Shown here: piece by piece, positions 9,474 through 17,062 of the stretch
Layout of the letters: every line of letters begins with the position of its first letter
Position numbering within the stretch: the stretch's first letter is position 1
DNA from: Chloroflexota bacterium
GTDB taxonomy: Bacteria > Chloroflexota > Anaerolineae > Anaerolineales > E44-bin32
DNA: 64,000 nucleotides
Direction: 5' to 3'
NCBI GenBank assembly: GCA_022561385.1
Contig: JADFRG010000005.1
Span: 1-64,000 of the forward strand
Position numbers and translations under genes: made by a program
The notes under the pieces: generated by a model
Seen by the model: only the letters and a program-made list of their open reading frames with translations
What the model was told of the DNA's origin: nothing
Database searches by the model: none

Positions 9474-10250
9474 TTGGCTCTTCAATCCACCATCGACCGC
9501 GGCTCGCACGTTCCGTATTACCTTCAGTTGAAGGAGACGCTCACGGAGGGTATCGAGCAGGGAAACTGGGGCCCCGGCGAACTCATCCCCAGCGAGTCGG
9601 AGCTGGGAAAGTCATTCGGAGTCAGCAGGACGGTGGTTCGGCAGGCGTTAAACGAGATGACTTACGAGGGGCTCGTAGTGCGGCAAAGGGGCAAGGGCAC
9701 CTTCGTATCGCAGCCCAAGATCAGCAGTCGAAGCTTGGTGCAGTCGCTGGAAGGGTTTTATGGCGATATGGCGGACCGCGGGGTGCAGGTGATAACACAG
9801 GTGCTGGAGCAGACTCTGCAGCCGGCCGATTCAGACGTAGCCTTGAATCTCAAGTTGGAGGCGATGGCCCCGGTGGTGAAGCTGGTTCGTTTGCGCTTCG
9901 TGGAGCAGGAACCGATCGTGTTGGTCGAATCTCACCTCCCATATGAGATGTGCCGGGACGTGATCAAGGCGGACCTCGCGGAAGGATCCCTGTACGCATT
10001 CCTTGAAGAGCAATGTGGCCTAACCATCGCACGCGGCTGGAGGCGAATCGAGGCCATCGCGGCAGATGAGGAGGCGGCCGCGCACCTTGCCATAGATGTT
10101 GGCTCGCCGCTTATCCGCCTCAAGAGTGTCAGTTATACATCGGATGGAACTCCGCTCGAATACTTCGACGCCCTCTTCCGGGGCGATCGATCGAGATTTG
10201 AGGTCGAAATTGTAGACATCGCCGGGCATGGGGAGCGAGAACGTGCGTGA
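9474..10250 (+). CDS. GntR-family (HutC/UTRA) transcriptional regulator of the BMC operon
   Basis: The 258-residue protein has an N-terminal winged helix-turn-helix (about 10-78) with the GntR hallmarks GELIPSESELGKSFGVSRTVVRQAL and RGKGTFV (given in parts). A UTRA ligand-binding domain (about 95-245) follows, with the typical KLVRLRFVEQEPI, ESHLPYEMC and GTPLEYFDALFRGDRSRF stretches. UTRA domains bind small metabolites, often sugar phosphates, so a pentose phosphate is a reasonable inducer guess. The start is TTG, supported by GGAAAGG six bases upstream. The gene is the first of the operon and overlaps the next one slightly, so it is transcribed with the genes it probably controls. Confidence 0.93.
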   Translation: MALQSTIDRGSHVPYYLQLKETLTEGIEQGNWGPGELIPSESELGKSFGVSRTVVRQALNEMTYEGLVVRQRGKGTFVSQPKISSRSLVQSLEGFYGDMADRGVQVITQVLEQTLQPADSDVALNLKLEAMAPVVKLVRLRFVEQEPIVLVESHLPYEMCRDVIKADLAEGSLYAFLEEQCGLTIARGWRRIEAIAADEEAAAHLAIDVGSPLIRLKSVSYTSDGTPLEYFDALFRGDRSRFEVEIVDIAGHGERERA

Positions 10251-11001
10251 GGATCAAATACGCCGCATGGTTCGCCGCGTGGTCTACCGTACGCTCGGCA
10301 GATCCCCGCGTTCGACAACCACAGGGGGCAGATCGCTGGTGACCGAATCGGATGTGGCCGCGGCCGAGCGAGATGCAACCCTCGACGTTCCACCTGGTGC
10401 GCTGGTTACTCCGCTGGCGCGGCAGCTCGCAATGGAACGCAACGTAGAGCTACGAACGCAGAAACCGCTTGACCCGCGCAATCCGGGAGCCGGCTCAAGG
10501 GTACGGAATTCGGGCACTCCCGCCCGCAAACGAAAAGTTGCCATAGGCGCGGACCACGGCGGATATGAGTTAAAGGAAAAATTGAAGCGGTGCCTTTCGG
10601 AGTGGGGATATACGGCCATAGATTGCGGCACCGACAGCTCTGAATCCGTGGACTATCCCGACTATGCCTTTGCAGTGGCTCAAATGGTCGCCAATGGGAA
10701 CGTCGATTGGGGAGTGATGATCGATGGGGCCGGCATCGGCTCTTGTATGGCGGCAAATAAGGTCCCGGGAGTTAGGGCCAGCATGTGTTACGACCAGGCC
10801 ACCGCCGCCAACAGTCGCGAGCACAACCACGCCAACCTGCTGACCCTGGGCGCCGGCTTGATCGGAAACGGGCTGGCGAAATCCATCCTGAAGACCTGGC
10901 TGGATACGCCATTTGGTGGCGGTCGCCATGCCAAACGAGTCAAGAAGATTGACGATATCGAGCATCGGTACCTGCGCAGCGCAGTGCCGGTCCGCGGATG
11001 A
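10243..11001 (+). CDS. RpiB/LacAB-type sugar-phosphate isomerase, microcompartment associated
   Basis: This 252-residue protein fuses a BMC-specific N-terminus to an RpiB fold. Residues 2-19 form an amphipathic helix ([18 protein letters not shown]) typical of encapsulation peptides. Residues ~34-72 (TESDV...[15 protein letters not shown]) match a short module also seen at the start of other BMC enzymes. The isomerase part (from ~98) keeps [16 protein letters not shown] and [17 protein letters not shown]. At the catalytic Cys position of E. coli RpiB it has Asp (MIDGAGIG, Asp161). GTG at 10243 is preferred because GGGGAG lies seven bases upstream; an ATG at 10228 is in frame. It probably interconverts aldose and ketose phosphates; the true substrate is uncertain. 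Confidence 0.88.
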   Translation: MREDQIRRMVRRVVYRTLGRSPRSTTTGGRSLVTESDVAAAERDATLDVPPGALVTPLARQLAMERNVELRTQKPLDPRNPGAGSRVRNSGTPARKRKVAIGADHGGYELKEKLKRCLSEWGYTAIDCGTDSSESVDYPDYAFAVAQMVANGNVDWGVMIDGAGIGSCMAANKVPGVRASMCYDQATAANSREHNHANLLTLGAGLIGNGLAKSILKTWLDTPFGGGRHAKRVKKIDDIEHRYLRSAVPVRG

Positions 11002-11020
11002 GCGGGGGACGAAGCTAACG

Positions 11021-11980
11021 ATGGTAGCGATGGACGAAACGACCGTGGAGCGAATGATCGAAGGGATCACGCGCCAGGTGTTGATCCTGGTTCAGGAGGG
11101 CTCCAAGCGACCCAACGGAAGCTCTGACGACATCTCTTCCGGAAGTTTTGCGGAAGGCATGCGGTCCGTGGTCGATGCAGGCGCCGACCGCGTGGCGAGC
11201 ACGCTCGGCATCGCGCCGATCGATGAACGAATGGCGCGCTTGATCGATCACACGCTGCTCAAGCCGGACGCCACACAGGACGAGATCGCGCAACTCGCAT
11301 ACGAGGCGCGCAAATTCAAGTTTGCGTCGGTGTGTGTCAACCCCAGCTACGTGAAGCTTTCGGCGCAGCTGCTCAAGGGCAGCGAGGTAGATGTTTGTAC
11401 CGTGGTGGGATTCCCATTGGGGGCGACTCCCACCGACGTGAAGGTTTTCGAAGCACAGCAGGCGATTCGCGAAGGCGCCACGGAGATCGATATGGTCATC
11501 AACGTAGGCGCGGTGAAGTCGAAGGATTATGAACTGGTCGAAACGGACATCGCCTCGGTTGCCCGCGCGAGCCATGCGGGCAACGCAATCTTGAAGGTGA
11601 TCATCGAGGCCGCCTTGCTTACCGACGAAGAAAAGGTCGTGGCGAGCCAACTGTCCAAGATCGCCGGGGCAGATTTCGTGAAGACTTCTACCGGTTTTGG
11701 CCCGGGAGGTGCCACGCCGGAGGACGTCGCCCTCATGCGCCGCGTGGTTGGGCCGAATATCGGCGTCAAGGCCGCCGGCGGAATCAAAACCGCCGAGGAC
11801 GCGCGCCGAATGATCGAGGCCGGAGCCTCGCGGATCGGCGCCAGCGCAAGTGTGAAAATCGTCGGTGGGACCCCCGGGCTTCGCCAAGGACAACCTGAGA
11901 GCCGCGGGCAGCCTGACGGCCGTACGATCCTGGCACAGGACAGCCCGGCCGATGGAAAGGAACAACCTTATGGCAGTTGA
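11021..11980 (+). CDS. deoC: Deoxyribose-phosphate aldolase, microcompartment associated
   Basis: The 319-residue DeoC cleaves 2-deoxyribose-5-phosphate to acetaldehyde and glyceraldehyde-3-phosphate. The N-terminal ~60 residues are extra: an amphipathic helix ([19 protein letters not shown]) that looks like an encapsulation peptide, then a polar linker. The TIM barrel starts near residue 64 and keeps Asp157 ([10 protein letters not shown]), Lys192, the Schiff-base Lys221 (FVKTSTGFG) and Lys250 (VKAAGGIKT). A polar tail of about 36 residues follows the normal end. ATG 11021 was chosen for the GGGGGA upstream. The stop overlaps the next gene, a shell protein, by 11 bases. Its volatile product explains the need for a shell. 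Confidence 0.95.
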   Translation: MVAMDETTVERMIEGITRQVLILVQEGSKRPNGSSDDISSGSFAEGMRSVVDAGADRVASTLGIAPIDERMARLIDHTLLKPDATQDEIAQLAYEARKFKFASVCVNPSYVKLSAQLLKGSEVDVCTVVGFPLGATPTDVKVFEAQQAIREGATEIDMVINVGAVKSKDYELVETDIASVARASHAGNAILKVIIEAALLTDEEKVVASQLSKIAGADFVKTSTGFGPGGATPEDVALMRRVVGPNIGVKAAGGIKTAEDARRMIEAGASRIGASASVKIVGGTPGLRQGQPESRGQPDGRTILAQDSPADGKEQPYGS

Positions 11981-12596
11981 CCTGCGAACCTACATTTACC
12001 TCGACAGTCTACAACTTCAGCATGCGGGATTTCTGGGGACGGTGGCACGCGGCTTCCTACCCCTTCCCGGCGACGCGTCGCTCTGGGTTGAGATTTCGCC
12101 CGGGATCGAAATCAATCGCATCACCGATATTGCCCTGAAATCCACAAAAGTTCGACCAGGGATGCAGATCGTTGAGCGACTTTATGGCATGCTGGAGGTA
12201 CACCACAGCGACCAAGCCGAAGTGCGCGCGGCCGGGGAGGCGATTCTCGAGGCGTTAGAGGTACAGGAATTGGATCGAATTAAGCCGCGTGTGGTATCCA
12301 GCCAGATCATTCGCCACGTCGATGCGCACCAGGTGCAGCTCATCAATCGGCTCAGGCACGGCCACATGCTGCTGGCCGGTCAGACCTTATACGTACTCGA
12401 GGTCGAACCGGCGGCCTATGCGGCTCTTGCCGCGAACGAAGCGGAGAAGGCGGCCAACATCAATATCCTGGAAGTGCGGGCATACGGCAGTTTTGGAAGG
12501 GTGTATCTGGGAGGCGAAGAGCAAGACATCATGGCCGGCTACGGCGCGGCGGTGGCGGCCATCGAAGGTGTTACCGGCAGAGAGGCCGGCAAGTAG
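11970..12596 (+). CDS. Tandem-domain microcompartment shell protein (BMC-T)
   Basis: The 208-residue protein carries two BMC-type repeats. The second is the clearer, running from [34 protein letters not shown] to the end (quoted in pieces: [15 protein letters not shown] and [13 protein letters not shown]). The first covers about residues 30-95. Such trimers form pseudohexameric shell tiles, often with a larger, sometimes gated pore. ATG 11970 has GGAAAGGA seven bases upstream and overlaps deoC by 11 bases. It is unlike the second BMC-T of this operon, so the shell has two different trimers. Pore residues cannot be judged here. Confidence 0.85.
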   Translation: MAVDLRTYIYLDSLQLQHAGFLGTVARGFLPLPGDASLWVEISPGIEINRITDIALKSTKVRPGMQIVERLYGMLEVHHSDQAEVRAAGEAILEALEVQELDRIKPRVVSSQIIRHVDAHQVQLINRLRHGHMLLAGQTLYVLEVEPAAYAALAANEAEKAANINILEVRAYGSFGRVYLGGEEQDIMAGYGAAVAAIEGVTGREAGK

Positions 12597-12639
12597 AGTC
12601 GCGCGCAACTATCCGAACGGAAACATGAAGGAGGCTCCA

Positions 12640-12969
12640 ATGGCAGAACAATCGATAACCGGTGAGGCACTAGGAATGATCGAAACCAAGAGCTACCCCG
12701 CGATGGTGGAAGCCGCGGATGCAATGGTCAAGGCCGCCAATGTTGAACTGGTCACGTTCCAATCGACCGGAGGTGGCCAGGTCACGGCCGTGGTGCGCGG
12801 AGACGTGGCCGCGGTCAAAGCGGCCATCGAGGCCGGCGCCCGCGGTGCAGAGAAGGTCGGCGAAGTGATCGCCATCCACGTGATCCCGCGCCCGCACGCC
12901 AACGTCGATAACACGCTCCCACTGGGTCGCCAGCCGGGCCAGGGCGGCAAGCAGGCCAAAGCGGCCTAA
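12640..12969 (+). CDS. Hexameric microcompartment shell protein (BMC-H)
   Basis: This 109-residue protein is a canonical single-domain BMC shell protein, the only BMC-H in the operon and so probably the main facet tile. It begins [29 protein letters not shown] (in parts) and contains [21 protein letters not shown], the usual strand and edge-contact region. A 24-residue polar, glycine-rich tail follows the core. The ATG at 12640 is preceded by AAGGAGG with ideal spacing, the strongest ribosome site in the operon, as fits the most abundant component. It is followed by a 179-base gap with RNA structure. Confidence 0.96.
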   Translation: MAEQSITGEALGMIETKSYPAMVEAADAMVKAANVELVTFQSTGGGQVTAVVRGDVAAVKAAIEAGARGAEKVGEVIAIHVIPRPHANVDNTLPLGRQPGQGGKQAKAA

Positions 12970-12982
12970 CAGAGCTCATAAC

Positions 12983-13131
12983 TGGGACGGGATCCTCTCG
13001 TCAGGTTGCAGGATCGGCGTAGGCGGGGCCCGAACGTAGGCCGCGAGCGCCGAAAAGTCCGACGGCAGACATCGCTGGCCGAGGCTCTGGCATAGTTACT
13101 CGCCAGGTCCAATGCCGCGGATCCTGTCCCA
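12983..13131 (+). ncRNA. Structured intergenic RNA segment between BMC-H and BMC-P
   Basis: The bases 12983-12995 can pair with 13119-13131 to form a 13-bp helix with a single G-U, closing a 123-base interior that fills almost the whole gap. Inside is at least one more hairpin (CTGGC at 13087 with GCCAG at 13102). All other gene joints in this operon overlap or are a few tens of bases apart. The element could stabilise the upstream shell-gene mRNA, reduce read-through, or hold the BMC-P start in check. The class is unknown. Confidence 0.45.
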
Positions 13132-13148
13132 ATGAAACGGAGTTCATC

Positions 13149-13448
13149 ATGTACCTAGGCAAAGTAGTTGGGACTCTGGTTGCGACGCACAAGGAGCCCT
13201 CGCTGGACGGCCTCAAGTTTCTTGTGTTGAAACAGCTGGATGCTGAGGGTGAGGAGACCGGCGCCTACCGTGTCGCAGCCGATGCAGTTGGCGCGGGGCT
13301 GGGTGAGGTCGTGTTATACGCCACCGGCAGCGCCGCGCGGCAGACCGTGCTTACGCATGAGCGGCCATGTGATGGAGTGGTCATGGCCATTGTCGACCAG
13401 GTGGAAATCAACGGTGAACTCACCTACAACAAGGCCGAGGTCGGCTGA
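13149..13448 (+). CDS. Pentameric shell vertex protein (BMC-P, EutN/CcmL family)
   Basis: The 99-residue protein starts [19 protein letters not shown] and keeps [13 protein letters not shown] and VDQVEI, the signature of the EutN/CcmL fold. Pentamers cap the vertices of the icosahedral shell. GGAG six bases before the ATG gives a good ribosome site. The stop overlaps the next start (TGATG). It is one of three BMC-P paralogues here, which share the opening GKV.GT.VAT motif but differ in loops and tails. Confidence 0.95.
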   Translation: MYLGKVVGTLVATHKEPSLDGLKFLVLKQLDAEGEETGAYRVAADAVGAGLGEVVLYATGSAARQTVLTHERPCDGVVMAIVDQVEINGELTYNKAEVG

Positions 13449-14914
13449 TGTTGGAAAGCGCACAGATCGATGCCATCGTAGAGCAGGTCATGTCGGAACT
13501 GGGTCAGGGCGAACGGGTGCGGCACGGTCCCACCCCCGCCCCGGTCACAACCCTCCTTCCTCCGGAGCCTGCCCGTTCGCTGCAGCACGGAGACAATCTG
13601 TTCCCCAATGTCGACCGTGCGGTAGCGGCAGCGCAGGGAGCCTTCGAGGCCCTGCAGGCCCTGCCGCTGGAAGTCCGCGAAAGTATGATTTCGCAGATTC
13701 GGCGCCTCGCGCGAGAAAATGCCCAGGTCCTGGCTTATGAGGCCTGGAAAGAAACCGGCATGGGGCGCTACGAGGACAAGATCCAGAAGAATCTGCTAAA
13801 CGCCAACAAGACGCCCGGGACCGAAATCCTGACCCCTACTTCCTGGTCGGGCGATCGCGGCCTCACGCTTACGGAGTGGGCGCCTTTCGGAGTGATCGGT
13901 GCCATAACACCCAGCACCAATCCCACTTCGACCCTGATCTGCAACACGATTGCTATGGTAGCGGCCGGGAACGCCGTCGTCTTTAACGCACACCCGGGAT
14001 CTAAGGGCGCCTCCAACCACACGGCTCAGATCATGAACGAGGCGATTGTGGAGGGTGGGGGACCCCCGAACCTGGTGTGTGCGATAGCAGAACCCACGAT
14101 CGAGACCGCGACCGATTTGATGCACCACAAAGGGGTCCGCATCCTGACTGTCACGGGCGGAATCGGAGTGGTGCGGGCGGCCATGTCCAGTGGAAAGCGC
14201 GCGATCGCGGCCGGCCCGGGCAATCCACCCGTACTCGTTGACGAGACGGCTGACCTCGAGCAGGCCGGACGCGATGTGGTATTTGGTGCCTCATTCGACA
14301 ACAACATCATCTGCACCGACGAGAAAACCCTCATCGCGGTCGATTCGATCGCAGACGAACTCAAGCAGGTGATGGCTCGTTACGGTGCCTATGAACTCGA
14401 CGGCGGCGAGCTCGATCGGCTGCTCAAGGTGATTTATGAGGAGGTTCCGCCACCCGGCAAACACGGCGTAATGAATAAGGCATTTATCGGGCAGAACGCC
14501 AACGTGATCCTGCGCGAGATAGGGATCGAAGTAGGAGACGAGGTTCGCCTGATCCTGGCGGACGTCCCGAACGATCACCCCTTGGTATGGTCCGAGCAAA
14601 TGATGCCGGTGTTCCCTCTAACGCGTGTGGCCAACGCTCAGGATGGTATACGTCTGGCGGTGGATTCCGAACACGGTTTCCGACATACGGCGGTGATCCA
14701 TTCGAAAAACATCGACCACATGACAGAAATGGCTCGCGCTATCAACACCAGCATTTTCGTCAAGAATGGACCCTCCTTGGCTGGACTGGGCTACGGAGGC
14801 GAAGGTTTTTGTTCCTTCACGATCGCCAGCCCCACCGGTGAGGGCCTCACAAATCCGCGCAGCTTCAGCCGTTTGCGACGGTGCGCTCTGGTGGATGCCT
14901 TCCGAATCGTATGA
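13448..14914 (+). CDS. CoA-acylating aldehyde dehydrogenase (PduP/EutE-like), encapsulated
   Basis: The 488-residue enzyme should oxidise acetaldehyde with NAD+ and CoA to acetyl-CoA inside the shell. The first 18 residues (LESAQIDAIVEQVMSELG) form an amphipathic encapsulation helix, followed by a proline-rich linker of ~25 residues before the catalytic core. Catalytic Cys289 sits in SFDNNIICTDEK, and the nucleotide-binding TGGIGVVRAAM and cofactor-site GPGNPPVLVD elements are present. It overlaps the preceding BMC-P by one base and the following BMC-T by four. It would consume the DeoC product. No alcohol dehydrogenase or phosphotransacylase accompanies it. Confidence 0.94.
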   Translation: MLESAQIDAIVEQVMSELGQGERVRHGPTPAPVTTLLPPEPARSLQHGDNLFPNVDRAVAAAQGAFEALQALPLEVRESMISQIRRLARENAQVLAYEAWKETGMGRYEDKIQKNLLNANKTPGTEILTPTSWSGDRGLTLTEWAPFGVIGAITPSTNPTSTLICNTIAMVAAGNAVVFNAHPGSKGASNHTAQIMNEAIVEGGGPPNLVCAIAEPTIETATDLMHHKGVRILTVTGGIGVVRAAMSSGKRAIAAGPGNPPVLVDETADLEQAGRDVVFGASFDNNIICTDEKTLIAVDSIADELKQVMARYGAYELDGGELDRLLKVIYEEVPPPGKHGVMNKAFIGQNANVILREIGIEVGDEVRLILADVPNDHPLVWSEQMMPVFPLTRVANAQDGIRLAVDSEHGFRHTAVIHSKNIDHMTEMARAINTSIFVKNGPSLAGLGYGGEGFCSFTIASPTGEGLTNPRSFSRLRRCALVDAFRIV

Positions 14915-15498
14915 TGTATGATCCGGCGCTGACCTTAATCGAATTCAGCAGCATCGCGGCCGGCATTCAGGCCGCAGATGCGATGGTCAAGCGCGCGCCC
15001 ATCGATGTAATCCAGGCCGGGACGGTCCATCCCGGAAAATATCTCGTGTTGGTGGGTGGTTTGACCGCCGATGTAGAGGAGTCCTTAGCTGCCGGCCGCG
15101 AAGTGGGCCGAGACGCGATCCTCGATTTCGTATATCTTCCCCAGGTGCATCCCAGCGTCGTGACGGCGCTGCGAGGCGGACGCTCTCCAGAACCAGCCGA
15201 GGCCCTGGGGGTTCTCGAGACGAGTTCGGTAGCGGCGGCTATCCGTGCCGCAGACGCGGGGGTCAAAGGTGCCCAGGTGGAGCTGGTCGAGGTGCGCCTT
15301 GCGGATGGCCTGGGCGGCAAGGGAATCGTGTTGTACTCGGGGGTGGTGGCGGACGTCGAAATCGCGGTGGCTCTGGGGGTGGAGTCCCTGCAGGGCCCGG
15401 ACGCGCTCATCCGACAAGTGGTGATTCCGCAGCTACACGAAGAGATGTGGGACAACCTGTCGCAAGCCACGCGATTTAGCGCACGGGTCACGGCATGA
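14911..15498 (+). CDS. Second tandem-domain shell protein (BMC-T)
   Basis: The 195-residue protein has two clear BMC domains: residues ~7-85 (TLIEFSSIAAGIQAADAMVK...) and ~100-185 (ALGVLETSSVAAAIRAADAGVKG...). Both show the typical alternating Ala-rich helix. Each repeat ends in a QVHP/IPQLHEEM-type edge strand. The start ATG lies in an ATGA overlap with the dehydrogenase stop. It is of the standard, non-permuted type, in contrast to the BMC-T at 11970, so the two probably occupy different places or conduct different metabolites. Confidence 0.94.
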   Translation: MMYDPALTLIEFSSIAAGIQAADAMVKRAPIDVIQAGTVHPGKYLVLVGGLTADVEESLAAGREVGRDAILDFVYLPQVHPSVVTALRGGRSPEPAEALGVLETSSVAAAIRAADAGVKGAQVELVEVRLADGLGGKGIVLYSGVVADVEIAVALGVESLQGPDALIRQVVIPQLHEEMWDNLSQATRFSARVTA

Positions 15499-15839
15499 AA
15501 TACGCGCGGGTGATAGGAAGCGTGGTCGCCACCCAGAAATACCAGGATCTGGAGGGCATCAAACTGCTCGTGGTCCAGCCGCTGGACGAGGATCGAGAGC
15601 CCCGCGGTGTGGCCCAGGTCGCAGCGGATGCCACCGCACAGGCCGCGCCTGGAGAACTTGTGTTTGTGGTAGCCAGCCGTGAAGCGGCGCAGGCCCTTCC
15701 AGAAACCTTCGTGCCTGTGGATCTGGCTATCACGGGTATCGTCGACGCGATCCATGCTCCCGAAGGTGGACGTCGAACACAAGCAACGGCAATATGGCAC
15801 GGGCCAGCCGACCTGACGGCTCCGGAGACCGGGCAATAA
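15495..15839 (+). CDS. Shell vertex protein BMC-P with C-terminal extension
   Basis: The 114-residue EutN/CcmL-type protein begins MKYARVIGSVVATQKYQDLEG and contains IKLLVVQPLDEDREP and ITGIVDAIH. It is about 25 residues longer than usual owing to a polar tail after the final strand. It overlaps the preceding BMC-T by four bases (ATGA). The divergent opening and the tail suggest a specialised pentamer, perhaps one that contacts cargo. Confidence 0.92.
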   Translation: MKYARVIGSVVATQKYQDLEGIKLLVVQPLDEDREPRGVAQVAADATAQAAPGELVFVVASREAAQALPETFVPVDLAITGIVDAIHAPEGGRRTQATAIWHGPADLTAPETGQ

Positions 15840-15842
15840 CAC

Positions 15843-16115
15843 ATGTATATCGGTAAGGTGATCGGCACCGTGGTCGCCACGGTCAAGATTTCCCACCTCA
15901 GGGGCCGCAAGTTGCTCATGGTCGACCAGCTCGACCTGCAGGGGGAGGAAACGGGCGACTACGACATCGCGGTGGATGTGGCTCAGGCCGGGATCGGCGA
16001 TACGGTCCTGGTTTTAGACGAGGGCAACGGGGCGCGGCAGGTTTTGGAGCTGGATCCGGGGGCCATTCGCACTGTAATCGTTGGGGTGGTCGACGAGGTC
16101 AGGGTGAGCTACTAA
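15843..16115 (+). CDS. Shell vertex protein BMC-P
   Basis: This 90-residue protein is a minimal EutN/CcmL vertex protein: MYIGKVIGTVVATVKISHLRG, then LLMVDQLDLQGEETGDY and VVDEVRVSY at the end. It is the last gene of the operon, three bases after the previous stop, and is followed by a terminator. It is closer in sequence to the first BMC-P (13149) than to the second. Confidence 0.95.
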   Translation: MYIGKVIGTVVATVKISHLRGRKLLMVDQLDLQGEETGDYDIAVDVAQAGIGDTVLVLDEGNGARQVLELDPGAIRTVIVGVVDEVRVSY

Positions 16116-16159
16116 ATTACTTACCACGCGTGCGCGGGCGAATAACCCAATTGAAATGT

Positions 16160-16180
16160 GGAGCCCAGGGGCTCCTTTTT
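16160..16180 (+). terminator. Rho-independent terminator of the microcompartment operon
   Basis: GGAGCC-CAGG-GGCTCC forms a 6-bp stem with a four-base loop and is followed at once by TTTTT. It lies 44 bases after the last BMC-P stop. The other strand has no T-run, so it serves only the plus-strand operon and not tpiA. Confidence 0.9.
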
Positions 16181-16236
16181 AGTTCCATGGAGGGCGCAGA
16201 TTGCAACGCCAAGGAGGGCCCCCGATGCCGGGGTGC

Positions 16237-17007
16237 CTAATCTGCGGCAGCACGGCGGGCCAGCTCTACGAACTGAGGCTTCAGGCTGGCTCCACCCACC
16301 AGAGCGCCATCCACCTCCGGCATGGCCATAAAAGCGGAAATGTTTTCGGGGGTAACACTGCCGCCATACTGCACACGCACTTGCTGCGCGACATCTTCAC
16401 CATAGATCTCGGCCAAGGCTCCTCGAACCGATAATCCAATCACGCGATTTGCGTCTGCCGGCGAGGCGGATTCGCCGGTGCCGATGGCCCAAATGGGTTC
16501 GTAGGCGATTATGCAGGAGGCGGCCAGGCTGGCCTCCACATCCTGAAAGGCCGCCCTGACCTGACCCGAAACGAATGCGTCCGTCTGGCCGGCACGATTC
16601 TGTTCCAGGTTTTCTCCCAGGCAGAGGATCGGCGTGAGCCCATGTGTGAGGGCAGCCTTTAATTTCCGATTGATGGCTTCGTCGGTCTCCTGGTTGCTTC
16701 CCGTCGCCCGACGCTCCGAATGGCCCAATATGACATACTGGCAAACGCCCGCCAGCATAACGGGAGAGATCTCACCCGTATGGGCTCCTTGTTCCTCCCA
16801 GTGTGCGTTTTGTGCACCCAATGCAATGCGAGTCGGGGCGAGCAGCTCGGCGAATTGGTGAAGGACGGTCGTGGGTGGGCAGATAACCAGATCAACGCCC
16901 TTGATCTCGTTCAGTCCGCTCCGAATTTTTCGGAAAAAGGCCAGGGCTTCATCCGATCGACCCAGGTTCATCTTCCAGTTAGCAACCAGTATAGGTCTGC
17001 GCGCCAT
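16237..17007 (-). CDS. tpiA: Triosephosphate isomerase
   Basis: The 256-residue TIM interconverts dihydroxyacetone phosphate and glyceraldehyde-3-phosphate. The catalytic Lys12 (NWKMN), His in ILGHSERR and Glu in [12 protein letters not shown] are all present, as are the phosphate-binding YGGSV and GALVGGASL loops. It is convergent with the BMC operon, whose DeoC releases glyceraldehyde-3-phosphate, and it is the distal gene of the lepB-led minus-strand group. It is likely a housekeeping glycolytic enzyme; a role for the compartment is only suggested by position. Confidence 0.97.
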   Translation of the reverse strand: MARRPILVANWKMNLGRSDEALAFFRKIRSGLNEIKGVDLVICPPTTVLHQFAELLAPTRIALGAQNAHWEEQGAHTGEISPVMLAGVCQYVILGHSERRATGSNQETDEAINRKLKAALTHGLTPILCLGENLEQNRAGQTDAFVSGQVRAAFQDVEASLAASCIIAYEPIWAIGTGESASPADANRVIGLSVRGALAEIYGEDVAQQVRVQYGGSVTPENISAFMAMPEVDGALVGGASLKPQFVELARRAAAD

Positions 17008-17062
17008 CGATCAACCCACAGGATTTATGCACTTGAGGGAATTTGGATGCAATACGAGTGAT

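Noticed and set aside
11875-11980. Frameshift at the end of deoC, suggested by the ~36-residue polar tail
   Set aside because: The barrel is complete before the tail, and the alternative frame offers no better DeoC ending, so a natural tail is more likely.
12289-12969. Extended upstream start for the BMC-H gene
   Set aside because: The upstream part reads in another frame over the BMC-T gene; the ATG at 12640 has an ideal AAGGAGG site and matches the family start.
14967-15896. Long minus-strand frame opposite the BMC-T and BMC-P genes
   Set aside because: It is the mirror of well supported shell genes in GC-rich DNA, has no domain marks and no ribosome site.
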